A DNA stretch of 64,000 nt from Sulfurospirillum sp. UCH001. Lineage in GTDB: Bacteria > Campylobacterota > Campylobacteria > Campylobacterales > Sulfurospirillaceae. The translations under genes and the position numbers were made by a program. The notes below the pieces were generated by a model, which worked only from the letters and a program-made list of their open reading frames with translations, ran no database searches and was not told the origin of the DNA. Below are positions 57,354-64,000 of the stretch, piece after piece (position 1 is the stretch's first letter; each line of letters starts with the position of its first letter). The stretch is taken from positions 1,550,001-1,614,000 of the forward strand of contig NZ_AP014723.1 in assembly GCF_001548035.1 (NCBI RefSeq), in the 5' to 3' direction.

Positions 57354-58108
57354 TGTTTGATGAGTTAAAACCCCATTTAGCAGAACTTCGCAAAAGACTT
57401 TCTATTTCCTTAATCGTTATTCTTGTGATGTTTCTTATGTGTTTTGCCTTTTGGCAACCCATTTTAGCATGGATGATTGCACCACTTAAGGCAGTTTTAC
57501 CAGAAGGTAGTAATGTCATTTTCACAGGCGTACAAGAGCCTTTCTTCACCGCAATGAAAGTTGCTTTTTTTGCAGGATTTATTCTTTCTTTACCTGTTAT
57601 TTTTTGGCAATTTTGGCTTTTTGTAGCTCCAGGTTTATACGAGAACGAGAAAAAATTAGTTATTCCGTTTGTCTCTGCTGCCACGATGATGTTCCTTATG
57701 GGTGCATCTTTTTGTTACTATGTTGTTGTACCACTTGCTTTTGGCTTTTTGGTTGCATTTGGTAGTGCCCTTTTTACAGCACTTCCTAGCATTGGCGAAT
57801 ATGTTGGCTTTTTTACAAAATTCCTCGTTGGATTTGGCCTCTCTTTTGAAATGCCAGTTGTCATCTTTTTCTTTGCTAAATTAGGACTTGTTGATGACAA
57901 AGGGCTCAAAGATTTTTTCCGTTATGCCATTGTTATTATCTTTACACTTTCAGGTATTTTAACGCCTCCAGATATTCTTTCACAATTTTTAATGGCAGTA
58001 CCTTTACTTATCCTTTATGGGATTTCTATCTTGGTAGCAAAAACCGTTAATCCTTATATCCCACCAGTGGAAGATGAAGAAACGACTGAAACAAAGAGTG
58101 AGGAATAA
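57353..58108 (+). CDS. tatC: TatC, twin-arginine translocase core subunit
   Basis: 251 residues with six membrane helices. Family motifs are HLAELRKRL near the start, the GVQEPFFTAMK periplasmic loop, FWQFWLFVAPGLYENEK, and the second-half GLSFEMPVVIFF and ILTPPDILSQ. TatC binds the twin-arginine signal. Its stop codon is followed 3 bases later by the unusual queA start, in the same frame. Confidence 0.97.
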   Translation: MFDELKPHLAELRKRLSISLIVILVMFLMCFAFWQPILAWMIAPLKAVLPEGSNVIFTGVQEPFFTAMKVAFFAGFILSLPVIFWQFWLFVAPGLYENEKKLVIPFVSAATMMFLMGASFCYYVVVPLAFGFLVAFGSALFTALPSIGEYVGFFTKFLVGFGLSFEMPVVIFFFAKLGLVDDKGLKDFFRYAIVIIFTLSGILTPPDILSQFLMAVPLLILYGISILVAKTVNPYIPPVEDEETTETKSEE

Positions 58109-58111
58109 ACA

Positions 58112-59131
58112 ATAGACCCGCTTTTAAAATCAACCTACGACTATGTACTTCCACCAGAACTGATCGCCACTCATCCCATAGAACCTAGGGATGAGGCGAG
58201 ACTTTTGGTGTATGATCGTAAAACTAATACGATTACCCACACTCTCTTTAAAAATCTTTTCGATTTTTTACCTAAAGACATTGGTGTTTTGCTTAATAAT
58301 ACTAAAGTCGTAAAAGCACGTATTTTTGGTAAAAAAGAGAGCGGTGGAGAGATAGAAGTTCTTCTTAATGCTCCACTTCAAGAGAATTTGTATTCTGTTT
58401 ATATACGAGGGAAAGTTAAACAAGGAACACTCCTCTTTTTTGATGAAAATTTACAAGCAGAAGTGATGGAACTCAAAGTTGATGGCACGCGTGTTGTTGC
58501 TTTTAGCCAAGAGGGAAAAGCACTGCATACTAAAGCCCTTTTTGATGTGTTAGAGAACATTGGGCATATTCCACTTCCTCCATACATTAAACGCGAAGAT
58601 ACGAATGATGATAGCGTAGATTACCAAACCGTCTTTGCTAAAGAACAAGGCGCAGTTGCAGCCCCAACGGCTTCATTGCATTTTACTGATGCTATGTTTG
58701 AAGAACTTAAAAAGCGCTATGAAACACACTTTTTAACCCTTCATGTAGGAGCAGGAACATTTAAACCTGTCGAAGCTGAACACATTAATGATCATGTCAT
58801 GCATTCAGAAATTTATGCCATTCCAGAACAAACATGTACGCTGATAGAGAGTAGTAAACATATTTTGGCAGTGGGGACAACTGTAACCCGAACAGTCGAA
58901 TATTTTGCTCGAACAAAAGAGCCTCTTGGGAAATGCGATCTCTTTTTGCATCCTCACAATCTACCTATACGAGTCAATCATCTCTTGACCAATTTTCATC
59001 TTCCAAAATCAACGTTGATCATGTTAGTGGCATCATTTGTAGGGATTGAAAAAACGCTAGAACTTTATGAAGAAGCCGTCAAAGAGAAGTATCGTTTCTT
59101 CTCTTACGGCGATGCAATGTTAATTATTTAA
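58112..59131 (+). CDS. queA: QueA, SAM:tRNA ribosyltransferase-isomerase (AUA start)
   Basis: 339 residues when started at ATA 58112. QueA adds the epoxycyclopentane ring in queuosine synthesis. The first ATG/GTG/TTG in frame is TTG 58205, but the 31 codons before it encode conserved QueA sequence (STYDYVLPPELIATHP, EPRDEARLLVYDR), so translation must begin upstream. Between the tatC stop and that stretch the only well-placed codon is ATA, 7 bases after GAGGA (58100-58104). GGEIEVLLN, IPLPPYIKR and TASLHFT are further QueA motifs. ATA is a rare initiator; a sequence error for ATG is the main alternative. Confidence 0.85.
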   Translation: MDPLLKSTYDYVLPPELIATHPIEPRDEARLLVYDRKTNTITHTLFKNLFDFLPKDIGVLLNNTKVVKARIFGKKESGGEIEVLLNAPLQENLYSVYIRGKVKQGTLLFFDENLQAEVMELKVDGTRVVAFSQEGKALHTKALFDVLENIGHIPLPPYIKREDTNDDSVDYQTVFAKEQGAVAAPTASLHFTDAMFEELKKRYETHFLTLHVGAGTFKPVEAEHINDHVMHSEIYAIPEQTCTLIESSKHILAVGTTVTRTVEYFARTKEPLGKCDLFLHPHNLPIRVNHLLTNFHLPKSTLIMLVASFVGIEKTLELYEEAVKEKYRFFSYGDAMLII

Positions 59132-59166
59132 TTTAGTCTTACAACACTCACAATATCACACTACAG

Positions 59167-59192
59167 TTGTTGCAAAATTTATTTTGCAACAA
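59167..59192. terminator. hairpin between convergent queA and the flagellar-like gene
   Basis: TTGTTGCAAAA pairs perfectly with TTTTGCAACAA around TTTA. Weak T-runs follow on both strands. Confidence 0.5.
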
Positions 59193-59197
59193 TGTAC

Positions 59198-59479
59198 TTA
59201 AGCTTTCATATCCAGTAAAGACCCTAGCATTTGATCTTGTGTTTGAATAGGCTTGGTATTGGCTTCAAAAGCTGTTTCAAGAGCTATTTGATCTGTCATT
59301 TCTGTTGCTAAATCTGTACCTTGTTCTGTTTTACTGCTTTGTGCAACAACTGTATTACCTTGATTTTCAATGGTTGTTTGTGTTGCGTTGTACTTTTCAG
59401 TATTTACATTTGCGACATTATTTGCACTATTATTCATCCAATTGGACATAGCCGTCAAGGCATTAGCATTAATTTGCAT
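59198..59479 (-). CDS. 93-residue flagellar rod/hook-like protein
   Basis: The N-terminus (ALTAMSNWMNNSANNVANVNTEKY) matches the flagellar rod/hook domain shared by FlgB, FlgC, FlgE and FlgK, and the C-terminus (DQIALETAFEANTKPIQTQDQMLGSLLDMKA, about residues 62-93) matches the paired C-terminal domain. No central domain separates them. In flagellar axial proteins these ends pair as helices. It may be a minimal axial or adaptor protein or a regulator. AAGGAGCT precedes the ATG. It is monocistronic and far from other flagellar genes. Confidence 0.7.
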   Translation of the reverse strand: MQINANALTAMSNWMNNSANNVANVNTEKYNATQTTIENQGNTVVAQSSKTEQGTDLATEMTDQIALETAFEANTKPIQTQDQMLGSLLDMKA

Positions 59480-59550
59480 GATAGCTCCTTTCTCATATTT
59501 GCGAACTATACTCTACTTCGCTTGAAAAAGATATAAAGAATTTTTTTACT

Positions 59551-60237
59551 CTATTTTATAAGGGTTTTGAGGGTTTCATTCATGGCAGTAATGGTTTTTT
59601 GATTTGTATCTTTATGAAAAGCAAAGTAGAGATCACTCTCTTTGAGCACATACACAACTTCATAGTCTAATGCATTGCACCCCATCTCTTTTAAGAGTGA
59701 AAATGCACCTTCAACACTAAAAGCAATCGCATCAATGCGATTTTCTTTTAGTTTTTTGAATTGTGATGAAACATTAGCAAAACGATCTAACTCATCGGTA
59801 CGAAAACCAAGCGATAAAAGTGCTTTTTCAGATGCTGTATCAGGTATGGTTCCAATTTTATAACGATGCAGAATGGTAGGTGATGAAACATTCAGTTGTG
59901 TGCTTTTCTTCGCAATAATGGCTAACGTCATTTTTCCAATCGGTCCAACCCACTGAAAAAGGGCTTCTCGCTCAGGTGATCGCGCCATACTATACAACAT
60001 CGTATTTTTCTCATTTAATACTTCATGATAAGCTCTTGCCCAAGGTAAAAGTTGTATCGTATTTTCTGATACTTGATGTCCACATTGTGAAAAAAGTGTT
60101 TCAACAAGAGTCGTAGAAATACCCGATACTTTACCTTCATCTATATAGTTATAAGGAGGATTTTGTTCTGTGTAAACTTTAAAAACATCTGCCCATACAC
60201 TAAAAACAAACAATGTTATAAGCAGAAAATATTTCAC
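59551..60237 (-). CDS. periplasmic solute-binding protein, family 3-like
   Basis: 228 residues: a signal peptide (1-16) and a type II binding fold of the SBP_bac_3 type (VYTEQNPPYNYIDEGKVSGISTTLVETLF, then LLPWARAYHEVLNEKNTML and the second-half KENRIDAIAFSVEGAFSLL). No transporter genes are near. It overlaps the HD-GYP regulator gene by 4 bases at the end of a signalling operon, so it may be a sensor component rather than part of an importer. Confidence 0.85.
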   Translation of the reverse strand: MKYFLLITLFVFSVWADVFKVYTEQNPPYNYIDEGKVSGISTTLVETLFSQCGHQVSENTIQLLPWARAYHEVLNEKNTMLYSMARSPEREALFQWVGPIGKMTLAIIAKKSTQLNVSSPTILHRYKIGTIPDTASEKALLSLGFRTDELDRFANVSSQFKKLKENRIDAIAFSVEGAFSLLKEMGCNALDYEVVYVLKESDLYFAFHKDTNQKTITAMNETLKTLIK

Positions 60238-61253
60238 TGACTATTCCTTGAACGTTGTAAGGACTTCCACGTGTAAATAAACATATCAAAATTTTCTAGC
60301 AAAATATCGGTAATCACAGGATCAAATTGCGATCCTTTCATCATCACAAAATAGTCTCTGACAACCTTTTCTTCCCATGGCTCTTTATAAACCCGTTTAT
60401 CTAATAACGAGTCAAAAACATCCGATACTGCACAAATTCGACCAACCAAAGAGATCTCATCTCCTTTTTTGCCATACGGATATCCTTCGCCATCCCAACG
60501 CTCATGATGTTCTAAAGCAATCATCGCAGCTAAGCGCATAAGTTCAAATTCAGAGTCAATGAGCATTTCATAACCCATGAGAGAGTGTTGTTTCATTACT
60601 TTCCACTCTTCATCGTTCAATTTTGCAGGTTTATTAAGAATATCATCACTAATGCCCACTTTGCCGATATCATGCAAAACTGACGCCATTTTAATTTTTT
60701 CACATTCGGCTTCATCTTTACCTAAAAACTTGCAAAATAGATAACAAAACTCAGCAACACGCCTTAAATGTTGTCCTGTTTCTTTGGATTTCAACTCAGC
60801 AATCGAAGCAGAAAGATAGGTCATTTCATGATTTAATTTACGAATCTCTTCCGTTTGACTATCCACCTGAGCTTGCAAATTGGATTGAAGTTGAAACAAT
60901 GAGACATGTGTCCTTACCCTTGCCTTCAAAAGGGCAGCATGGAAAGGTTTAGAGATAAAATCGACAGCTCCTAAATTAAAACCTATCTCTTCATAGTCAC
61001 TTCCATCGTTAGCGGTTAGAAAAATAACAGGAATATGACGTACTTTTTCTATTTGTTTGAGTCTGCGACATACTTCGTATCCTGTCATAAGAGGCATATT
61101 AATATCGAGCAAAATAAGATCTGGCTGGACTGTTTCAGCTAAAAGAATCCCTTTTTTTCCCTCTTTAGCAGCATAAACTTCGTATTCACTCAAAATAGAG
61201 CTAAGCATTTCGATATACTCAGGAGTATCATCGATTACTAAAATTTTAGCCAT
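60234..61253 (-). CDS. response regulator with HD-GYP output
   Basis: 339 residues: a receiver domain with the acidic pocket (VIDDTPE), phospho-Asp in LILLDINMPLM and Lys in FISKPF, a coiled-coil linker, then an HD-GYP domain (SVLHDIGKVG, ALEHHERWDGEGYPYG, RICAVSDVFDSL). All metal-binding residues seem present, so it should break down c-di-GMP when phosphorylated. It lies between the hybrid kinase and the solute-binding gene, overlapping both by 4-8 bases. Confidence 0.93.
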   Translation of the reverse strand: MAKILVIDDTPEYIEMLSSILSEYEVYAAKEGKKGILLAETVQPDLILLDINMPLMTGYEVCRRLKQIEKVRHIPVIFLTANDGSDYEEIGFNLGAVDFISKPFHAALLKARVRTHVSLFQLQSNLQAQVDSQTEEIRKLNHEMTYLSASIAELKSKETGQHLRRVAEFCYLFCKFLGKDEAECEKIKMASVLHDIGKVGISDDILNKPAKLNDEEWKVMKQHSLMGYEMLIDSEFELMRLAAMIALEHHERWDGEGYPYGKKGDEISLVGRICAVSDVFDSLLDKRVYKEPWEEKVVRDYFVMMKGSQFDPVITDILLENFDMFIYTWKSLQRSRNSQ

Positions 61254-64000
61254 TCTTCATATCCTCACTTAAACGCTCGACATTCTCTAAAGCTGTATCA
61301 AAATCAAAATTTTTACAAGCAAGCAAAAGTGTTTTAAATGCTTCATGATCACGAAGTGCTTCGTGTGAGGCTAGTTGTTCTAAAAGAACATTAATTTTTG
61401 AAACATTGGAAAATTCTAGAGCAGCTTTAAGTTCTTGCAAAATGTCATTTTTTAGTGGTTCAGTTGCATTATCTTTCTCTGTCGCTACGGCAGTATTGAG
61501 TTGTGCATGCTCATCTTTGAGTACGTTTAAAAGTGCATCATATTCACTTTGAATAGCGGACAATGGAAGCTCTTGAAATGTTTGGTGTTCTTTTAAAAAC
61601 TGCTCTAAATCGCTTAAATACTGCTCTAAACGTAAAAGACCGATGGTTCCACTTAACCCTTTGACCGTATGTACGTAATCAATCAAAAGTGTTAACTCTT
61701 TTTTCTCAATCAACTCTTTTAGTTTTTGAGGCATTTGCAAATACGTTTCATAGAAACTACTAAAGAGTTTTTGCCATAATGCCGTATTGCCACCCAATTT
61801 TTTAATCGCCTCTTTTTTACCAAAAGAAGATTTTGTACGTTTTTTTGCAGTAGCGTGTTGCTTTGGAGCAATAGTAAGACTCACATGCAAGACTTCTAAA
61901 AGCGTACCATAGAAATCTTCTACCTCAAAAGGTTTGCCAATATGTGCATCCATGCCTGCTGCTAAACATTTTTCAATATCTTGGATCATAACATTGGCAG
62001 TCATAGCAACAATAGGCGTTAAAATATTGAGCTCTTTTCGGATAATACGTGTTGCTTCATAACCATCCATCAATGGCATTTGCACATCCATCAAAATAAG
62101 ATCAAATGGATGTACCTGCTCCTGAATGATTTCAACGGCTTCTAGTCCATTACGTGCAATTTCAATTTTCGCATGAGTCTCTTTTAGCAGATAGATTGCA
62201 ACTTCGAGGTTAATGTCATTATCTTCAACCACCAAAATACGCTTAGAAGAAAGATCAATTTTAGAAGGGTCAAAGAGTGGTGTTTGTGCACTAAGGGAAC
62301 ATAAAGAGACTAATTCATCATAAAGCATTGAAGGGTTGATTGGTTTTTTGAGTAACGATTTAATGCCTGTTGCAAAAATGCGGCTCTTAAGTTCAGCATC
62401 ATCATTAGAAGCAATCATTAAAAAAGGTGGCAATACATCTTGAGAGGCTTGTTGAAGAAGTTGCATATAAAAATCAACGCCATTCACTCCCTTAGCAAGT
62501 TCATAATCAAGAATTGCCATATGGTAAGGTTTTGTTGCATCCTTTATTTTACTGACAATAGCTTCATTGCTTTTATGAACAGTAACGAAGAAACCAAAAG
62601 ATTTTATGAACTCACAAAGTGTGTCACTGACTTTCTTTTGATCTTCAATCAAAAGAATCCGTAGAGGCTCATAAGCGTTTGCACTGTTCTCATGTTGAAT
62701 GTCTAAGCCTTTTACAATAGGAAGAGTTACCGCTAGACTAAAAAGGCTCCCTCTACCCTCCTCACTCTCTAGACTAATCGTTCCTTTCATCATTGAAGCC
62801 AGTTGTGTACAGATAAAAAGACCAAGCCCAGTGCCACCATGTTTGCGTGTGATGGATGCGTCAAGTTGTCCAAAAGCTTTAAAAAGAAGTGATTGTTTCT
62901 CTTTTGGAATGCCCATGCCGCTATCTCTAACATTGAACGTTAGGGTTGAAGTCTGTTCTTCTTCATGAATCTCTTCTACAACGCTTAAAATAACAGCGCC
63001 CTCTTTGGTAAATTTAATCGCATTACTTAAAAAGTTGTTGACAATTTGCATAATCTTGCAAGGATCACCCTTAAAAAAGCGATTTGTTTCTACAAAATCA
63101 CATTGAAATTCTATACCCTTTTCTTTCGCGAGCACCGAAAAAATCGAACAACTTTTTTTAAGTTCTTTGTGTAAATCAAAAGCGATAGTTTCGATCTCCA
63201 TCTTACCCGCTTCAATTTTTGAAAAATCCAAAATATCATTGATAATACGAAGTAGCACAGAAGAAGCTTCTTTGATTTTTCCTACATAATTGGATTGAGT
63301 ACTATTCATCGCTGTTTTACTCAGCAAATGAGACATACCCATAATCGCATTCATTGGAGTTCGAATTTCATGGCTCATATTGGCTAAAAATTCTGACTTA
63401 TAACGGCTTGTATCTTCCAGTTCTTTCGTGCGTAATTTTACCTTCTCATCTAGAAGCTCATTTTCGTGTTTGAGTGCTTCAAAAAAGCCTTTAAGTTTAA
63501 TACGCGTTTTCTCTAAAGCCAAACCAAGCGTACCAATTTCATCGTTTTCATCCCAATGAAAAGGCTCATCCAATTTTTGCTGTGCCAAGAGATTTGAATG
63601 CCCCACCAAACGCCTAATAGGACGAATGATTTTGTAATAGTAAATCCATGAGATTACAAGGACTAAAAAGAGCACTTGAAAAAAGAGCATCGTTCCAAAA
63701 AGAGTCAAATCCGACATGACTGAATCCATCAGATCTTGACGTTTAAAACCCATCTCTAATGAACCCACAACTACATTATCTTTTTCTAATGTTCTATGCA
63801 AAAAGAGTGTGTCATCGTTATTCGCTTTTCTCTCTTTATTTTCCCAACCTAAAAAAAGTTTATCGTCACTGTCTTTCACATAGACAAATTGTACATTAGG
63901 GTCTAAAAGAAGTTGATCGAGCATCTTTTGCCCAAGTTCTGGGTAAAAATTCCATAAGGATTCTACAAAAATAGCAGAAGAGAGGTTAAATTTTTTAGTA
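61246..64000 (-). CDS. hybrid sensor histidine kinase with two receivers and HPt (5' end outside the window)
   Basis: The frame is open to the right edge, beyond ATG 63924, so the sensor domain is incomplete; only its last part (FYPELGQKML ... VKDSDDKLFLGW) is visible. Then come a membrane helix, HAMP, coiled coil, HisKA with SHEIRTPMNAIMG, HATPase_c (NNFLSNAIKFTKEG, DSGMGIP, GGTGLGLFI), a first receiver whose acidic patch is partly degenerate (ILDYELA), a second intact receiver (VVEDNDIN, LILMDVQMPLMDG, GKPFEVED) and an HPt domain with HTVKGLSGT. Its likely target is the HD-GYP regulator encoded next. Confidence 0.9.
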   Translation of the reverse strand, partial: TKKFNLSSAIFVESLWNFYPELGQKMLDQLLLDPNVQFVYVKDSDDKLFLGWENKERKANNDDTLFLHRTLEKDNVVVGSLEMGFKRQDLMDSVMSDLTLFGTMLFFQVLFLVLVISWIYYYKIIRPIRRLVGHSNLLAQQKLDEPFHWDENDEIGTLGLALEKTRIKLKGFFEALKHENELLDEKVKLRTKELEDTSRYKSEFLANMSHEIRTPMNAIMGMSHLLSKTAMNSTQSNYVGKIKEASSVLLRIINDILDFSKIEAGKMEIETIAFDLHKELKKSCSIFSVLAKEKGIEFQCDFVETNRFFKGDPCKIMQIVNNFLSNAIKFTKEGAVILSVVEEIHEEEQTSTLTFNVRDSGMGIPKEKQSLLFKAFGQLDASITRKHGGTGLGLFICTQLASMMKGTISLESEEGRGSLFSLAVTLPIVKGLDIQHENSANAYEPLRILLIEDQKKVSDTLCEFIKSFGFFVTVHKSNEAIVSKIKDATKPYHMAILDYELAKGVNGVDFYMQLLQQASQDVLPPFLMIASNDDAELKSRIFATGIKSLLKKPINPSMLYDELVSLCSLSAQTPLFDPSKIDLSSKRILVVEDNDINLEVAIYLLKETHAKIEIARNGLEAVEIIQEQVHPFDLILMDVQMPLMDGYEATRIIRKELNILTPIVAMTANVMIQDIEKCLAAGMDAHIGKPFEVEDFYGTLLEVLHVSLTIAPKQHATAKKRTKSSFGKKEAIKKLGGNTALWQKLFSSFYETYLQMPQKLKELIEKKELTLLIDYVHTVKGLSGTIGLLRLEQYLSDLEQFLKEHQTFQELPLSAIQSEYDALLNVLKDEHAQLNTAVATEKDNATEPLKNDILQELKAALEFSNVSKINVLLEQLASHEALRDHEAFKTLLLACKNFDFDTALENVERLSEDMKNG

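Noticed and set aside
58205-59131. queA beginning at TTG 58205
   Set aside because: It would lose 31 conserved N-terminal residues, and no Shine-Dalgarno precedes it; the ATA at 58112 with GAGGA fits better.
1-64000. CRISPR array, tRNA or rRNA genes, insertion sequences, prophage
   Set aside because: No regularly spaced repeats, no tRNA cloverleaf with TTC-loop, no transposase or phage genes were seen.

Overview
The window looks like core chromosome of a Campylobacterota (Epsilonproteobacteria) bacterium, most likely a Sulfurospirillum or close relative. The reasons are the AT-rich sequence, the bioA / ppiD-ftsA-ftsZ arrangement, extended T-rich -10 promoters with weak -35 boxes, frequent TTG and GTG starts, and the sensory gene content (chemoreceptors, c-di-GMP enzymes, NnrS). 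The genus is an inference from gene content. I saw no tRNA, rRNA, intact insertion sequence, prophage or CRISPR array.

Layout. 1-3.9 kb: the end of purQ, a BatD-like membrane protein, plsC and htpG. 3.9-12.6 kb, minus strand: a DUF255 thioredoxin protein and a rhodanese, a Rep-type helicase, an MshM/MshN-like pair with two exported proteins, and a Pif1-like helicase. 12.7-18 kb: a two-domain cell-wall hydrolase lipoprotein, a diguanylate cyclase gene broken by an amber codon, and tpx-nnrS. 18-26.8 kb, minus: copZ/copA, an HD-GYP protein, rmuC, ftsL-like/rsmH and bioA. 26.9-30.9 kb: ppiD-ftsA-ftsZ. 30.9-33.4 kb, minus: DUF4149, prmC and an M48 protease. 33.6-39.2 kb: two chemoreceptors (one with a c-haem motif and a STAS-like partner) around an ABC-F ATPase. 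39.3-41.2 kb, minus: a DUF2249 / haem-copper-like membrane protein / DUF59 operon. 41.3-44.8 kb, minus: frameshifted kup, then purH. 44.9-46 kb: a dsbB/dsbA-like pair. 46-51 kb: a thioesterase, a DjlA-like protein, an unidentified 268-bp structured element, a patB-like lyase, a phosphoesterase and two tandem NlpC/P60 lipoproteins. 51-56.8 kb, minus: a frameshifted hydrolase, a LOG-family protein, purL and a GGDEF-EAL protein. 56.9-59.1 kb: tatB-tatC-queA. 59.2-64 kb, minus: a mini flagellar axial-like protein, then an operon of hybrid kinase, HD-GYP regulator and solute-binding protein that runs off the right edge.

How the parts connect. The tpx-nnrS promoter and the DUF2249/haem-copper-like/DUF59 promoter carry nearly identical FNR/CRP-type sites, each centred at about -41.5 from a predicted start. 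That suggests one shared low-oxygen or nitrosative-stress regulon. Four c-di-GMP genes (one broken), two chemoreceptors and a hybrid kinase make this a sensory-rich stretch. Purine genes (purQ, purH, purL) are scattered rather than clustered.

Strongest points for a second look: the structured element at 47317-47584; the matched -41.5 sites; kup, split at a dnaX-type A_AAA_AAG heptamer where a -1 shift restores the full protein; queA, whose only well-placed start is AUA; a perfect 16-bp dyad just downstream of the htpG promoter; and the in-frame amber codon in the cyclase gene.
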